Shown here piece after piece: positions 50,623 to 60,092 of a stretch of DNA of 64,000 nt. Both the position numbers and the translations under genes were made by a program. Positions within the stretch are counted from its first letter, which is position 1, and each line of letters starts with the position of its first letter. The notes below the pieces were generated by a model. That model was not told where the DNA came from. It ran no database searches and saw only the letters and a list, made by a program, of their open reading frames with translations. This stretch comes from Hyphomicrobiales bacterium (GTDB lineage: Bacteria; Pseudomonadota; Alphaproteobacteria; Rhizobiales; Rhizobiaceae): contig UICE01000002.1 of NCBI GenBank assembly GCA_900471815.1, positions 260,764 through 324,763 of the forward strand, written 5' to 3'.

Positions 50623-51495
50623 ATGAAAATCTTACTTAACCGAAGAAAGTTACTGGCATTTGTTCCAGCATTCGCCTTCCTCTCATCATCAGGCGCGACT
50701 TTTGCCAAATCGCGAAAATTCTCCAGCATGGAAGAACTCCGCCTCTATGTGATCGAGATATTGAAGAAAATGCCGGGCATGACCGATATCACTGCCGATA
50801 AAACAATGGCTGCGCTTATTACCGGCAAATATAAGGACAAGGAATTCGGCTTTGATCTTGCCAATCTTTATGGGCGGATACAGGCGCAGGGCGACCCGGA
50901 TGTGTTGGAGGCCATAAGACAGCGCGTGCAGATCTTAGATTCCGGCAAATCGACGCCGAATGATATCAACGACCTTGTGATTGTTCTTCGTTCACAGGAA
51001 TATGTAGAAGAAACTGCAAAGCTGGGCGTTAAGATAAAGCACGAGCAAATCGCCGGTAAGCTTCATGCCGTCTATATGGTCGATCTTCCCCAAGCGATGT
51101 CTCCTCTTTCCGTTCAGGATTTACCCGATTATTCCTTGGAGGAATTGCGCGATATTTCGCTTGAGAATGTAACGCAAAAACTATCAGCAATTCAGAAAGA
51201 CAATGTTGCAGGTGTGGTAGACCGCTTTCAGGTGGACAATAATACTTTTCTTTCCACCTCGCTTGTACTGCTCGATAGTTTTTGGGATTCTCTCGACAAT
51301 AAATATCCCGAGGGCGCGATCTTTGTTGTACCGCGCATGGACGAATTATTTGTCATTGACGCAGCAATTCCGGGCGCCGCCAACATAGCCCGTGACGTTA
51401 TCAGGATTACCTTCAAGGAAGGTTTCAGCCTGCTGTCTGACGAAGTCTACATACGTCGCAATAACAGAATTCAGATTTTTAGGCCGTTGAAATAG
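50623..51495 (+). CDS. Exported protein resembling DUF1444
   Basis: A 290-aa protein with an N-terminal signal (NRRKLLAFVPAFAFLSSSGATFA) and a body with MEELRLYVIEILKKMPGM, FDLANLYGRIQAQGDPDVLEAI and a VVPRMDELFVID segment, reminiscent of DUF1444 proteins. It lies between ivd and mccB in the same direction but has no place in the pathway. The ATG at 50488 would add 45 residues without signal character, so 50623 is chosen. Lower GC and many Asn/Lys codons suggest it was inserted in the operon later. Confidence 0.6.
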   Translation: MKILLNRRKLLAFVPAFAFLSSSGATFAKSRKFSSMEELRLYVIEILKKMPGMTDITADKTMAALITGKYKDKEFGFDLANLYGRIQAQGDPDVLEAIRQRVQILDSGKSTPNDINDLVIVLRSQEYVEETAKLGVKIKHEQIAGKLHAVYMVDLPQAMSPLSVQDLPDYSLEELRDISLENVTQKLSAIQKDNVAGVVDRFQVDNNTFLSTSLVLLDSFWDSLDNKYPEGAIFVVPRMDELFVIDAAIPGAANIARDVIRITFKEGFSLLSDEVYIRRNNRIQIFRPLK

Positions 51496-51512
51496 CACCC
51501 TAAAGGAAACGC

Positions 51513-53120
51513 ATGAGCATTCTGACCTCGCAAATCTCTACCGACACCGAAACCTTCAAGGCCAATGTGCTGCGGATGCAGGCTCTGGTCGACGATATTC
51601 GCACCAAGGCGGAAGTGGTCAGCAAAGGCGGCACCGATGAGGCGCGCGCGCGGCATAGTTCGCGCGGCAAGCTTTTGCCGCGTGAACGACTTGCGCAGCT
51701 TCTGGACAGCGGCTCACCATTTCTGGAGATCGGTCAGTTTGCAGCGTGGGATATGTATGGCGACAACATCTCCTCGGCTGGCATGATTGCCGGGATCGGG
51801 CGTGTCTCCGGCAAGGAAGTCATGATCGTCATTAATGATGCGACGGTCAAAGGCGGCACATATTATCCTCTCACAGTAAAGAAGCATTTGCGGGCGCAGG
51901 AAATCGCCATGCAGAATAATCTGCCATGCCTCTATCTGGTCGATAGTGGCGGCGCCAATCTGCCTAATCAGGATGAGGTGTTTCCTGACCGCGAGCATTT
52001 CGGTCGCATCTTCTACAATCAGGCCAATATGTCGGCGGCAGGCATTCCGCAGATCGCTGTGGTGATGGGCTCGTGCACGGCGGGCGGCGCCTATGTGCCG
52101 GCCATGTCGGAAGAAACGATCATGGTGAAGGGACAGGCGACGATTTTTCTGGCCGGTCCTCCCCTCGTCAAAGCAGCCACAGGGGAAGAAGTTTCAGCAG
52201 AAGACCTAGGCGGAGCGGAAGTCCATACGCGCGACTCCGGCGTGGCCGATCACTATGCGATGGATGACGCGCATGCGCTTGCCATTGCCCGCCGCATTGT
52301 CGGAAACCTGAATCGAAAGAAAGAGATAGGGCTCGACCTTCGCAAAGTGATTCCGCCGCTTTATGATCCGCATGAGCTTTACGGCATTGTGCCGACAGAT
52401 CTGCGCCAGCCTTACGATGCGCGTGAACTTATCGCGCGGCTTGTCGATGGCTCGGAGTTTGACGAGTTCAAGCAAAATTACGGGACATCGCTGATTACCG
52501 GCTTTGCCCATCTTTACGGCATGCCGGTCGGGATCATCGCCAATAATGGCGTTTTGTTTTCGGAGAGCGCGCTCAAGGGTACGCATTTCATCGAGCTTTG
52601 CACCCAGCGCGGCATCCCGTTGGTTTTCCTGCAAAACATTACCGGTTTCATGGTCGGGCGCTCTTATGAGGCACGCGGTATCGCCAAGGATGGCGCAAAG
52701 CTTGTGACGGCGGTTGCAACAGCCCGGGTGCCGAAAGTGACGATGATCGTTGGCGGCTCCTTTGGCGCTGGCAATTACGGCATGTGCGGACGCGCCTTCT
52801 CCCCGCGCTTCCTGTGGATGTGGCCGAACGCACGCATTTCCGTTATGGGCGGCGAACAGGCGGCAACGGTTCTGGCACTGGTCAAGCGCGAGGGAATTGA
52901 GCGCAAGGGGGCTGAATGGTCCGCCGCAGAAGAGGCAGCCTTCCGTACGCCTATTCTTGAAAAATATGAGCGCGAAGGCCACCCGCTCTATTCCTCCGCA
53001 CGGCTGTGGGATGACGGCATTATCGATCCGGCAAAGAGCCGCGAAGTGCTGGCGCTATCCCTATCTGCCGCACTGAACGCACCAGTGGAAGAAACGCGCT
53101 TTGGCATGTTCAGGATGTAA
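51513..53120 (+). CDS. mccB: Methylcrotonyl-CoA carboxylase, beta (carboxyltransferase) subunit
   Basis: A 535-aa carboxyltransferase that moves carboxyl from biotin to 3-methylcrotonyl-CoA in leucine degradation. It has paired N- and C-terminal crotonase-like halves with oxyanion motifs [19 protein letters not shown] and [15 protein letters not shown]...[19 protein letters not shown]-like [11 protein letters not shown] and [34 protein letters not shown] are family-typical. AAGGAAACGC precedes ATG 51513. The biotin-carrying alpha subunit gene follows after a 195-bp gap holding a large inverted repeat. Confidence 0.93.
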   Translation: MSILTSQISTDTETFKANVLRMQALVDDIRTKAEVVSKGGTDEARARHSSRGKLLPRERLAQLLDSGSPFLEIGQFAAWDMYGDNISSAGMIAGIGRVSGKEVMIVINDATVKGGTYYPLTVKKHLRAQEIAMQNNLPCLYLVDSGGANLPNQDEVFPDREHFGRIFYNQANMSAAGIPQIAVVMGSCTAGGAYVPAMSEETIMVKGQATIFLAGPPLVKAATGEEVSAEDLGGAEVHTRDSGVADHYAMDDAHALAIARRIVGNLNRKKEIGLDLRKVIPPLYDPHELYGIVPTDLRQPYDARELIARLVDGSEFDEFKQNYGTSLITGFAHLYGMPVGIIANNGVLFSESALKGTHFIELCTQRGIPLVFLQNITGFMVGRSYEARGIAKDGAKLVTAVATARVPKVTMIVGGSFGAGNYGMCGRAFSPRFLWMWPNARISVMGGEQAATVLALVKREGIERKGAEWSAAEEAAFRTPILEKYEREGHPLYSSARLWDDGIIDPAKSREVLALSLSAALNAPVEETRFGMFRM

Positions 53121-53173
53121 TGGGATGGCAACTCCAATGCTTTATGCAAAGCGCACATTGGCAACCCGGCTCA

Positions 53174-53285
53174 GCGTGGTTCGACAAGCTCACCATGAGG
53201 AAGAACTGAGAATTGCAAAGCCCCAGATACTCCAGCGTGCAGGCAAAGCGGCAACCTCCCTCATGGTGAGCTTGTCGAACCACGC
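53174..53285. repeat. 27-bp perfect inverted repeat between mccB and mccA
   Basis: The sequence 53174-53200 (starting GCGTGGTTCGACAAGCTCAC) is repeated exactly in reverse complement at 53259-53285, separated by 58 bp. In RNA it would fold into a very stable hairpin inside the operon transcript. It holds no gene and no T run follows, so it is not a simple terminator; it looks like a REP-type dispersed palindrome and could stabilise or attenuate the mRNA. Confidence 0.88.
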
Positions 53286-53315
53286 ACAAGGCGCATGCCG
53301 AACAAGCGAGATACA

Positions 53316-55319
53316 ATGCCCATGACAAAGATGTTCTCAAGAATTCTCATTGCCAATCGTGGTGAAATCGCCTGCCGAGTCATTCGCACGGCGCAGCGCA
53401 TGGGGATCGGCACTGTTGCCGTTTATTCCGATGCGGATGCACAGTCCCTGCATGTCGCCATGGCGGACGAGGCGGTCAATATCGGACCCGCTCCGGTCAC
53501 CGACAGCTATCTGCGGGCGGACCACATTATTGAAGCGGCGCTTGCCACGGGAGCCGAGGCCATCCACCCCGGTTATGGGTTTCTTTCGGAAAATCCCGGA
53601 TTTGTCGATGCAGTGGTGAAAGCAGGACTGGTTTTCATCGGCCCAAGCGCCGATTCCATTCGTGCCATGGGGTTGAAGGATGCCGCCAAGCGCCTGATGG
53701 AAAAGGCCGGGGTGCCCGTTGTTCCAGGCTATCACGGCGAAGCGCAGGAACTGGTGGTTTTGGCCTCCAAAGCGCGGGAAATCGGCTATCCAGTGCTGAT
53801 CAAAGCCCGCGCTGGCGGCGGCGGCAAAGGCATGCGCAAGGTCGACAATCCCGACGATTTTGCCGAGGCGCTGGGTAGTGCGCGGCGTGAGGCAAAAAGC
53901 GCTTTCGGCGATGACCGTGTGCTGGTTGAAAAATATGTTGCCAAGCCGCGCCATATTGAAGTTCAGGTTTTCGGCGATAATCACGGCAATGCCGTGCATC
54001 TTTATGAGCGTGATTGCTCGCTACAGCGCCGCCACCAAAAGGTGATTGAAGAGGCCCCTGCTCCGGGCATTACCGCCGAAATGCGCGCAGCAATGACCAG
54101 CGCTGCGGTGAAGGCTGCTTTGGCGATCAATTATTCCGGCGCGGGCACAATCGAATTCATCGTCGATGCCAGTGAAGGTCTAAAAGCCGACCGTTTCTGG
54201 TTCATGGAAATGAACACCCGCCTTCAGGTTGAGCATCCCGTTACGGAAATGATTACCGGACTTGATCTGGTCGAATGGCAATTGCGGGTGGCTGCCGGCG
54301 AAAAACTTCCGCTCACGCAAAAGCAAATCGCACTGAATGGTCATGCCGTTGAGGCGCGGCTTTATGCGGAAGACCCTGCCCGCAGCTTTCTTCCGGCAAT
54401 CGGCACGCTGCACCATCTGGCATTCCCCGACAACGTGACCAATGGTGATATTCGCATCGAGACTGGCGTGCGCGCAGGCGATACGATCTCGCCGTTTTAT
54501 GACCCGATGATTGCAAAGGTTGTTGTCCACGCAGCCGACCGGACAGCAGCATTGGCAGCCATGGAAAGCGCGCTGGTGCAAACCGAGATTGCAGGCACAA
54601 CGACCAACCTCGCCTTTCTCGCAGCCCTGATCCGTCATGAAGGTTTCGGCAGCGGTGATGTGGATACCGGCCTTATTGATCGCGATCTTGCCAGCCTCGT
54701 GGCGCCATCAGCCACAGCTGCCGGTGCAAAAGAACTGGCAATCATTGCGGCAAGCGGATTACTGGAACAGCCAGCCTCGGATGCCCCATGGGCGACCCTG
54801 CGCGGCTACAGCCATCTCAGTTCCCCCGCCTATCCCGTAACACTCATTGAGGAAGAAAAGCCCGTGCGTTATGGCGTGGCTATACTCAACAATGAGCGCT
54901 TCGTGCTTTCCGGGCCAGCAGGAAAAATTGAAGTGAAGGTTCGGCGCGAGGCAGGTGGCTGGCATGTGACCGGCAAAGGCATCAATCTGCGCGCCAAGAC
55001 AGCGGCTATACCCAATGGCATCGCCGTGCTTTCCAAAGGGGCGGTTTCAAGCTTTGCCGTCACGGACCCGTTCCTCCTTGCGGAAGCAGCGGGCAATGCT
55101 GCAGACCGTCTCAGTGCCCCCATGCCCGGCCTGGTAAAGTCAGTGCGCGTTTCAGCAGGCGATATGGTCAAAAAGGGTCAAATATTGCTGGTGCTCGAAG
55201 CGATGAAGATGGAACACACTATCACCGCGCCGCATGACGGCAAAATTGCCGAAATCGTAACGGAAAGCTCGCAAGTCAAAGAAAAATCATCGCTGGTGCG
55301 ATTTGAGACGAATGAATAG
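53316..55319 (+). CDS. mccA: Methylcrotonyl-CoA carboxylase, alpha (biotin) subunit
   Basis: A 667-aa biotin carboxylase and carrier subunit. The N-terminal biotin carboxylase domain starts RILIANRGEIACRVIRTA, with ATP-grasp motif KARAGGGGKGMRKV and active-site region FMEMNTRLQVEHPVTE. The C-terminal biotinyl domain (about 595-667) carries EAMKMEH, in which the middle Lys is biotinylated. The linker between them belongs to the BT domain that touches mccB. ATG 53316 is preferred; 53322 and 53331 are close alternatives. It completes the ivd-mccB-mccA route to 3-methylglutaconyl-CoA. Confidence 0.93.
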   Translation: MPMTKMFSRILIANRGEIACRVIRTAQRMGIGTVAVYSDADAQSLHVAMADEAVNIGPAPVTDSYLRADHIIEAALATGAEAIHPGYGFLSENPGFVDAVVKAGLVFIGPSADSIRAMGLKDAAKRLMEKAGVPVVPGYHGEAQELVVLASKAREIGYPVLIKARAGGGGKGMRKVDNPDDFAEALGSARREAKSAFGDDRVLVEKYVAKPRHIEVQVFGDNHGNAVHLYERDCSLQRRHQKVIEEAPAPGITAEMRAAMTSAAVKAALAINYSGAGTIEFIVDASEGLKADRFWFMEMNTRLQVEHPVTEMITGLDLVEWQLRVAAGEKLPLTQKQIALNGHAVEARLYAEDPARSFLPAIGTLHHLAFPDNVTNGDIRIETGVRAGDTISPFYDPMIAKVVVHAADRTAALAAMESALVQTEIAGTTTNLAFLAALIRHEGFGSGDVDTGLIDRDLASLVAPSATAAGAKELAIIAASGLLEQPASDAPWATLRGYSHLSSPAYPVTLIEEEKPVRYGVAILNNERFVLSGPAGKIEVKVRREAGGWHVTGKGINLRAKTAAIPNGIAVLSKGAVSSFAVTDPFLLAEAAGNAADRLSAPMPGLVKSVRVSAGDMVKKGQILLVLEAMKMEHTITAPHDGKIAEIVTESSQVKEKSSLVRFETNE

Positions 55320-55350
55320 CCGCCTCGTGGAGGCAGCGCCGGAGTCGAAC

Positions 55351-55533
55351 CTATCCGGACTGTTTTGGCAGGTTGGCAATAGCAGTTTCTACAGCCGCAA
55401 TGTTGAGCTCAAGTGTGGCAATCTTCTGCAAAGTATTGTTGTCAGGAAAAGATTTTGATTTGGCACACATCGTTATGAGTTGTGTTTGAGCGTCAATTAA
55501 ACTTGATAACAACCTCTCCAAATCGTCCAGCAT
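55351..55533 (-). CDS. Small helical protein, about 60 aa
   Basis: A short leucine-rich sequence beginning MLDDLERLLSSLIDAQTQL and ending NLPKQSG, predicted as two helices, perhaps a dimerising coiled coil. It has no signal peptide or membrane segment. An upstream in-frame start at 55587 would give 78 aa. It is convergent with mccA after 31 bp. Coding is likely from composition but not proven. Confidence 0.45.
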   Translation of the reverse strand: MLDDLERLLSSLIDAQTQLITMCAKSKSFPDNNTLQKIATLELNIAAVETAIANLPKQSG

Positions 55534-55781
55534 ATGTTTTCCGTCTTCATTATCAATCGCGCACACGCGCAGGTTGTAGCACTTCACCGCATCTTCAATA
55601 CGCGAAAAGCTTGAAAATTGTCAAAGCACTATGTCGGAAATATACCATTTATTTTACCAGTCGAACAAAATATTCGACCGAACCAAGCGCCCGCTAATTA
55701 ATTTTGATTATTTTCCACAAAAATCGCCAATAAACGGCATTTGATTAAAGTTTTATACTTTTATTGCTTTATCAAACGAAG

Positions 55782-56048
55782 TTAATGAGTGGTCATCCAT
55801 TCGCGCGCTTCGCGAAGAGCAACGGCGATATCAGCCTTTGGCATTTTTGCCCCGATCTCAGCGCGCAGCTTGGCGGCACGATCACAACCTTTGATTGCAG
55901 CGATATTGAACCATTTATGGGCAGCCACAAGATCGACGGAACAGTCGCGACCGGTCGCATACATGATGCCCATTTCAAAAAGAATATCTGTCTGAGCTGC
56001 ACCAGCAATGTGGCCATTTTCCAGATTTTGAAGATCAAAGCGTGCCAT
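55782..56048 (-). CDS. Sel1-like repeat protein, 88 aa
   Basis: A short protein with one clear Sel1-like (TPR-related) repeat: FEMGIMYATGRDCSVDLVAAHKWFNIAAIKG, and part of a second (RAAKLRAEIGAKMPKADIAVALREAREW). It has no signal peptide, so it is cytoplasmic. Sel1 repeats mediate protein contacts. Homologues of this length are common in Rhizobiales as stand-alone genes. Its start ATG 56048 is clean; no neighbours belong to an evident operon. Confidence 0.75.
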   Translation of the reverse strand: MARFDLQNLENGHIAGAAQTDILFEMGIMYATGRDCSVDLVAAHKWFNIAAIKGCDRAAKLRAEIGAKMPKADIAVALREAREWMTTH

Positions 56049-56527
56049 TTTACCAAACCCCTGTTGAACCTATTTCGTATGCGTCAAACGAAAGCCCTGT
56101 CAGACTTCTGAGAACCGCCTGTTTGTTTTTGGCGTGCTCTTTTGATGCTTCCGATAATGAAGGAGAGGCTTGAAATTGCTGTTAAAGGGCATGATTAACC
56201 GGGATCAAACAAAACAAAAACAATTGGTAAACTTCGGAATTCGTTAAATATAATGCTCCAGGCAATACGGGCGTTTGTCAAAAATTCGCCTAAAATGCGC
56301 CAGAGCGATTTCAAGCCTTTGCTAACCACATATCCGATTGGAATATTGAGTTCCGATTTTCGGGGCCCGCCGGAGCCCAAGTCAAACCCTCTTATAAAAG
56401 CCATTGCCCCGGAGAAAATTGCCGTTTGGACATACTTCCCTTCCTTCGCATTTTAAATTACCTTTACGTGCGCGTAAGCACTATTGCGAACAGGCGGAGA
56501 GCTGGTTCGCTTCACCGGGAGGATATT
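56049..56527. other. Intergenic region between divergent genes
   Basis: About 480 AT-rich bases between the Sel1-like gene and the DUF2147 gene. Short frames (67-69 codons) have no recognisable content. It should contain both divergent promoters; no clear operator or repeat was found. The ribosome site of the DUF2147 gene (GGAGGA) ends it. Confidence 0.4.
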
Positions 56528-56875
56528 ATGAAGCTCAAAATTTTACTGGCCTGCGCCAGCTTTGCCCTTATGACTGGATCAGCAATGGCTGACGAGCCTA
56601 TCGTTGGTTCCTGGAAGCGCCCTAACGGCACAATTATCCAGTATTCATCCTGCGGCGGGGACAAATATTGCGGTACAGTGATGACCGGCGAATATAAGGG
56701 CAAGTCCATCGGCTCCATGGCAGGCAAGGATGGCTCTTATAAAGGCACCGTCAACAAGCTTGATGAGGGCAAGACTTATAATGGCAAGGCCAGCGCCAAA
56801 GGCGACACGCTTTCGCTGTCCGGATGCGTGATGGGTGGTCTCATCTGCAAAAGCGAGAGCTTGACGCGTCAGTAA
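56528..56875 (+). CDS. Periplasmic DUF2147-like protein
   Basis: A 115-aa exported protein. The signal peptide (MKLKILLACASFALMTGSAMA) is cleaved before DEP. The body matches DUF2147: IVGSWKRPNGTIIQYSSCGGDKYCGTVMTGEYKG, followed by a calycin-like beta-rich end with a conserved second cysteine pair (LSGCVMGGLIC). The GAGGATATT stretch ahead of ATG 56528 is the ribosome site. Function of the family is unknown; a lipid- or ligand-binding fold is suspected. Confidence 0.85.
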   Translation: MKLKILLACASFALMTGSAMADEPIVGSWKRPNGTIIQYSSCGGDKYCGTVMTGEYKGKSIGSMAGKDGSYKGTVNKLDEGKTYNGKASAKGDTLSLSGCVMGGLICKSESLTRQ

Positions 56876-56897
56876 TCTGTGGGCCGGGATTGAAAAG

Positions 56898-56935
56898 GGG
56901 CAGGCAAGGTAAAGAACCTGCCTGCCCATTCTTTT
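56898..56935 (+). terminator. Rho-independent terminator
   Basis: GGGCAGGC (56898-56905) and GCCTGCCC (56920-56927) pair perfectly, extended inside by AGGT/ACCT, and are followed by ATTCTTTT. It ends the DUF2147 gene 23 bp after the stop and can face the convergent binding-protein gene as well. Confidence 0.85.
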
Positions 56936-56967
56936 AAACCCAGTTCATTGAGAGCAAGGTCCCCGCA

Positions 56968-58089
56968 TTATTCCTTTATGGGTGCGTAAGCTCCATCATG
57001 CCAAATATTAATATCGTATTTGGCATCCTTGATATCGCCCTTTTCATCAAAAACGACAGGGCCAATGACGGTATTCACGGGCGTGCCGTCCTTGAGAATT
57101 TCCGCGACCTTTGCCGGATCATCACCGCCTGCACGCTCAATTCCTTGTGCGAAAGTTTCAATAACGGCGTAGGAAAACAGCGTAAAGCCATCAGGTACAA
57201 AACCGCCAGCCTTGATCTTTTCCACTGCTGCTTTGGCTTCAGGCCGAACTTGCGGATTGGCTGGGAAGGTGAAGATAACCCCTTCAGCTGCAGGACCGGA
57301 AACGGCCCAGAAGTCTGGAGATGCGATGGAGTCGCCCATCATCAGCTGAAATTTGAAGTTCTGGTCTGCCGCTTGCCGCAGGATGAGGCCTGCTTCCTGA
57401 TGATAGCCACCGAAATAAACGAAATCGGCCTTCAAATCCTTCAGCTTGGTAATAAGCGCAGAATAATCCTTTTCACCGGCATTGATGCCGTCATAAAGAA
57501 TTTCCTTCAGCCCAGCTTCATTCATCTTGCCCTTGACGGCATCCGCAAGACCCTTGCCATAGGCGCCTTTGTCGTGAAGAACCACGACGTTTTTGCCCTT
57601 GTACTTCTCGGCAATCCAAGGTCCGACAAATTCGCCCTGCGCATCATCGCGCGTGTAGAGGCGCATGATCGTCGGCCAGCCATTCTTTGCAGCGGCGTCG
57701 GTCAGTTCTGGATTTGACGAAGCGGGCGTCATCATCAATACGCCAGCTTCAGCATAGACCGAAGAAGCCGGAATGCTCGAACCCGAGCAAGCATGACCAT
57801 CGACGAACTTGATACCGGCAGCGACAATGCGGTTGGCGATGGAAACGGCCTGCTTTGGATCGCAAACGTCATCCTCCATGACGAGCTTGATCTTGCGGCC
57901 CATAATGCCGCCCTTTTCATTGATCGCGTCGGCAGCGGCCTGAGCACCCTGTTTGAACTGATCGCCAATATTGGCAAGTTGGCCGGTCATCGGGCCGGCC
58001 ACCGCAATCTCGATATCTTCGGCCATAGCCGATGAGGCGCCGAAAGCAGCGGTAATCAGACCCGCATAGAAAATTTTCTTGAAAGGCAT
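56968..58089 (-). CDS. Branched-chain amino-acid ABC transporter substrate-binding protein
   Basis: Periplasmic binding protein of 373 aa (LivJ/LivK family, peripla_BP_6). The signal peptide MPFKKIFYAGLITAAFGASSAMA is followed by the domain start DIEIAVAGPMTGQLANIGDQFKQGAQAAADAINEKGGI, which is diagnostic. Asn/Ser-rich ligand-site residues appear in VDGHACSGSSIPASSVYAEAGVLMMTPASSNPEL. GGGGGAACC precedes ATG 58089. No transporter permease or ATPase lies nearby, so it stands alone. Ligand is probably leucine, isoleucine or valine. Confidence 0.92.
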   Translation of the reverse strand: MPFKKIFYAGLITAAFGASSAMAEDIEIAVAGPMTGQLANIGDQFKQGAQAAADAINEKGGIMGRKIKLVMEDDVCDPKQAVSIANRIVAAGIKFVDGHACSGSSIPASSVYAEAGVLMMTPASSNPELTDAAAKNGWPTIMRLYTRDDAQGEFVGPWIAEKYKGKNVVVLHDKGAYGKGLADAVKGKMNEAGLKEILYDGINAGEKDYSALITKLKDLKADFVYFGGYHQEAGLILRQAADQNFKFQLMMGDSIASPDFWAVSGPAAEGVIFTFPANPQVRPEAKAAVEKIKAGGFVPDGFTLFSYAVIETFAQGIERAGGDDPAKVAEILKDGTPVNTVIGPVVFDEKGDIKDAKYDINIWHDGAYAPIKE

Positions 58090-59001
58090 GGTTCCCCCTT
58101 TTTCTAAAGAAAAGCGGTTGGAGCCTACATGCAATTAGAATGTGCGCCAGCAAAATTTACAGATCATGGTTGAAATGAACCGATGCAGGGCTGGCTGCCG
58201 TTCCGATATCGATCGATCAGCGTCTATAAAGCAACCGCTTTATAAGCATTTGCGCATCAAACGCTTTCATCCAGCATCTGAAATGCCAATTCATTAAAGT
58301 GGCAGTCTTAGACTAAGGTATAATTGCGCGTGAAATCCAAGTGAAGTATAGATTGGCTACATTTTAAATGTTGCTGTTTTAGTATCAATTATAAAGATTA
58401 TTTTATTCTGCGATCGATATCTACGAGGCCATAATTTTTACGCGCATCCTCCCAGCGCGTAATTGTTAAAAGTTTCAGGGTGGCTGTGCAGCGATATTTC
58501 AAACATCGCTAGCGCTGATGGCTTCATCCGGATGTATTTTATTCGGTTGACCGAAGCAGAACCAAGGGTCTGAGCCAGTATTGCTGGTTACGGGCAAAAA
58601 TTATAGGAATGCAAAGCAGTCATGGATACCCTCCATGACTGCTTTTTATTGCCTGGCATTATTGGCCGCGGACTTATTGGCTGCCCGGCCGTATTGGCTC
58701 GGCTACTGCTGCCAGCCTAGCGCAGCCTTACGAATTGATCTCGGACTTACCTGCCAACCAGATTATGGCTAATGCTACCAGTCTGGCACAGCTATCAGCT
58801 TTGCCGCAGACTTATCGGCCCGGCTATAGCCTTATCAGCTCGGCTACGGCCACCCGCTTGGCGTACCCCACCGTCTGACTGCGGGCTCGTTGCATCGGCT
58901 TTACGGTCGGCGCAGAATTAATAGGCTCTCTGCCCAAAAGAGCCTATTTTGTGCCTCCTTGGCCACGGCAAGCTACGGCTATTTTTTGTTATCGTCAGCG
59001 A
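58090..59001. other. Long non-coding stretch with a strong hairpin and repetitive tract
   Basis: About 900 bp without a convincing gene. The left part holds the binding-protein promoter. A strong hairpin sits at 58613-58647. From about 58650 to 58870 the sequence is a repetitive GC-rich tract with many GGCT/CGGC and TTAT-GGC-like units at irregular spacing. Possible uses are an sRNA ended by the hairpin, or a decayed repeat region; neither is certain. Confidence 0.4.
58613..58647. terminator. Strong orphan hairpin with T run
   Basis: AAAGCAGTCATGGA (58613-58626) pairs with TCCATGACTGCTTT (58632-58645) over 14 bp around a TACCC loop, and TTATT follows. It has the form of an intrinsic terminator reading either way. 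No protein gene ends nearby on the plus strand, so the transcript it ends, if any, is non-coding. Confidence 0.75.
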
Positions 59002-59703
59002 TTAGCGGGCTGTTTGACCGAACAGAATCTTTTGAGCTTCCTTATCGTCCGCGAGATTACGGCGCTCTTCCTTACCAACGGCTACGCCACGCTCGACCGC
59101 CGGACGCGCGCGGATCGCTTCAAACCAGCGCTTCAGATTAGGGAAATCATTGAGATCCTGGCCTTGGTTGGCGTGAGAAATCGTCCAGCCATAGGAGGCG
59201 ATATCAGCAATGGAGTATTCGTCTGCAAGAAAATCCCTGCCTTCAAGGCGGCGATTCATCACTCCATAAAGTCGATTGACCTCGTTCGTGTAGCGATTAA
59301 TGCCATATTCGATCTTTTCGGGCGCATAATTACGGAAATGATGTGCCTGACCTGCCATGGGACCGAGTCCGCCGACCTGCCAGAATAGCCACTCTTCAAC
59401 AGCGACCCGCTTACGTTCGTCCTGCGGATAGAGCTTGCCAAACTTCCGGCCAAGATATTGCAGGATCGCTCCAGATTCAAAAATGGAGATCGGCTGACCG
59501 TCAGGCCCTTCCGGATCGACAATGGCGGGCATGCGATTATTGGGAGCGATTTTCAGAAATGACGGCTCGAACTGATCGCCCTTGCCAATATTCACCAGCT
59601 TCACGTCGTAAGGAACACCGAGCTCTTCAAGCATGATGGAAATTTTCCATCCATTGGGTGTGGGCCAGTAGTAAAGCTCGATCGGCTTGGTTTGGCTTGT
59701 CAT
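59002..59703 (-). CDS. Glutathione S-transferase, YfcG/Ure2p-like
   Basis: Cytosolic glutathione-dependent enzyme of 233 aa. The N-terminal thioredoxin-like domain (1-90) includes YYWPTPNGWKISIMLEELGVPYDVKLVNIGKGDQF with the Asn/Thr-rich binding end, KIAPNNRMPAIVD and SIFESGAILQYL, the glutathione-gamma-Glu contact of YfcG/Ure2p-like members. The C-terminal helical domain (100-215) has FLADEYSIADIASYGW. Likely roles are disulfide reduction or detoxification of electrophiles. ATG 59703 gives MTSQTKPIELYYW; 59715 adds four residues. Confidence 0.9.
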   Translation of the reverse strand: MTSQTKPIELYYWPTPNGWKISIMLEELGVPYDVKLVNIGKGDQFEPSFLKIAPNNRMPAIVDPEGPDGQPISIFESGAILQYLGRKFGKLYPQDERKRVAVEEWLFWQVGGLGPMAGQAHHFRNYAPEKIEYGINRYTNEVNRLYGVMNRRLEGRDFLADEYSIADIASYGWTISHANQGQDLNDFPNLKRWFEAIRARPAVERGVAVGKEERRNLADDKEAQKILFGQTAR

Positions 59704-59883
59704 ATCCGTCTCCATGAGTGGGTCGATTGGATTTTAAACATAGGCAGCCATTGTCCTTTCACAAGGGGCTCGCACAGCGCTTGTTGAACAGTTGATGAAC
59801 AACAAGATCAGCACCAGTTCAGCTAATCCGGAGCAAAGTCGTTCTCAGACATTACTAGCCAAGCCGCTTTCGGGGAAACGACC

Positions 59884-60048
59884 ATGTTAAATACAACTGC
59901 CAATTACTCGCTGCTGTTTTTAAGGGCATTGATATTTTCAGCCATTCTTGTCGGTCCTGTCATTGCTTTTGCCGCAAGCTATGAAAGCCGGTCGCCCTCA
60001 AATGGTGGGATAGGTTTGGTTTTGCTGGTCAGCCTGCAAAGAGTTTAA
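59884..60048 (+). CDS. Putative small membrane protein, 54 aa
   Basis: A short frame beginning MLNTTANYSLLFLRALIF with one hydrophobic stretch (LIFSAILVGPVIAFAA), then a second hydrophobic run near the end (GIGLVLLVSL). It may have one or two membrane helices or a signal peptide cleaved at AFA. No strong ribosome site is seen. It precedes the AMP nucleosidase gene. Low confidence that it is translated. Confidence 0.35.
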   Translation: MLNTTANYSLLFLRALIFSAILVGPVIAFAASYESRSPSNGGIGLVLLVSLQRV

Positions 60049-60092
60049 GCTGACCGCTTTTCAAATGTCGCACTGAATCACTATATTGGGTG

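Noticed and set aside
53174-53285. Terminal inverted repeats of a MITE or IS
   Set aside because: Arms face each other over only 58 bp, no target duplication or transposase is seen; treated as a REP-like palindrome instead.
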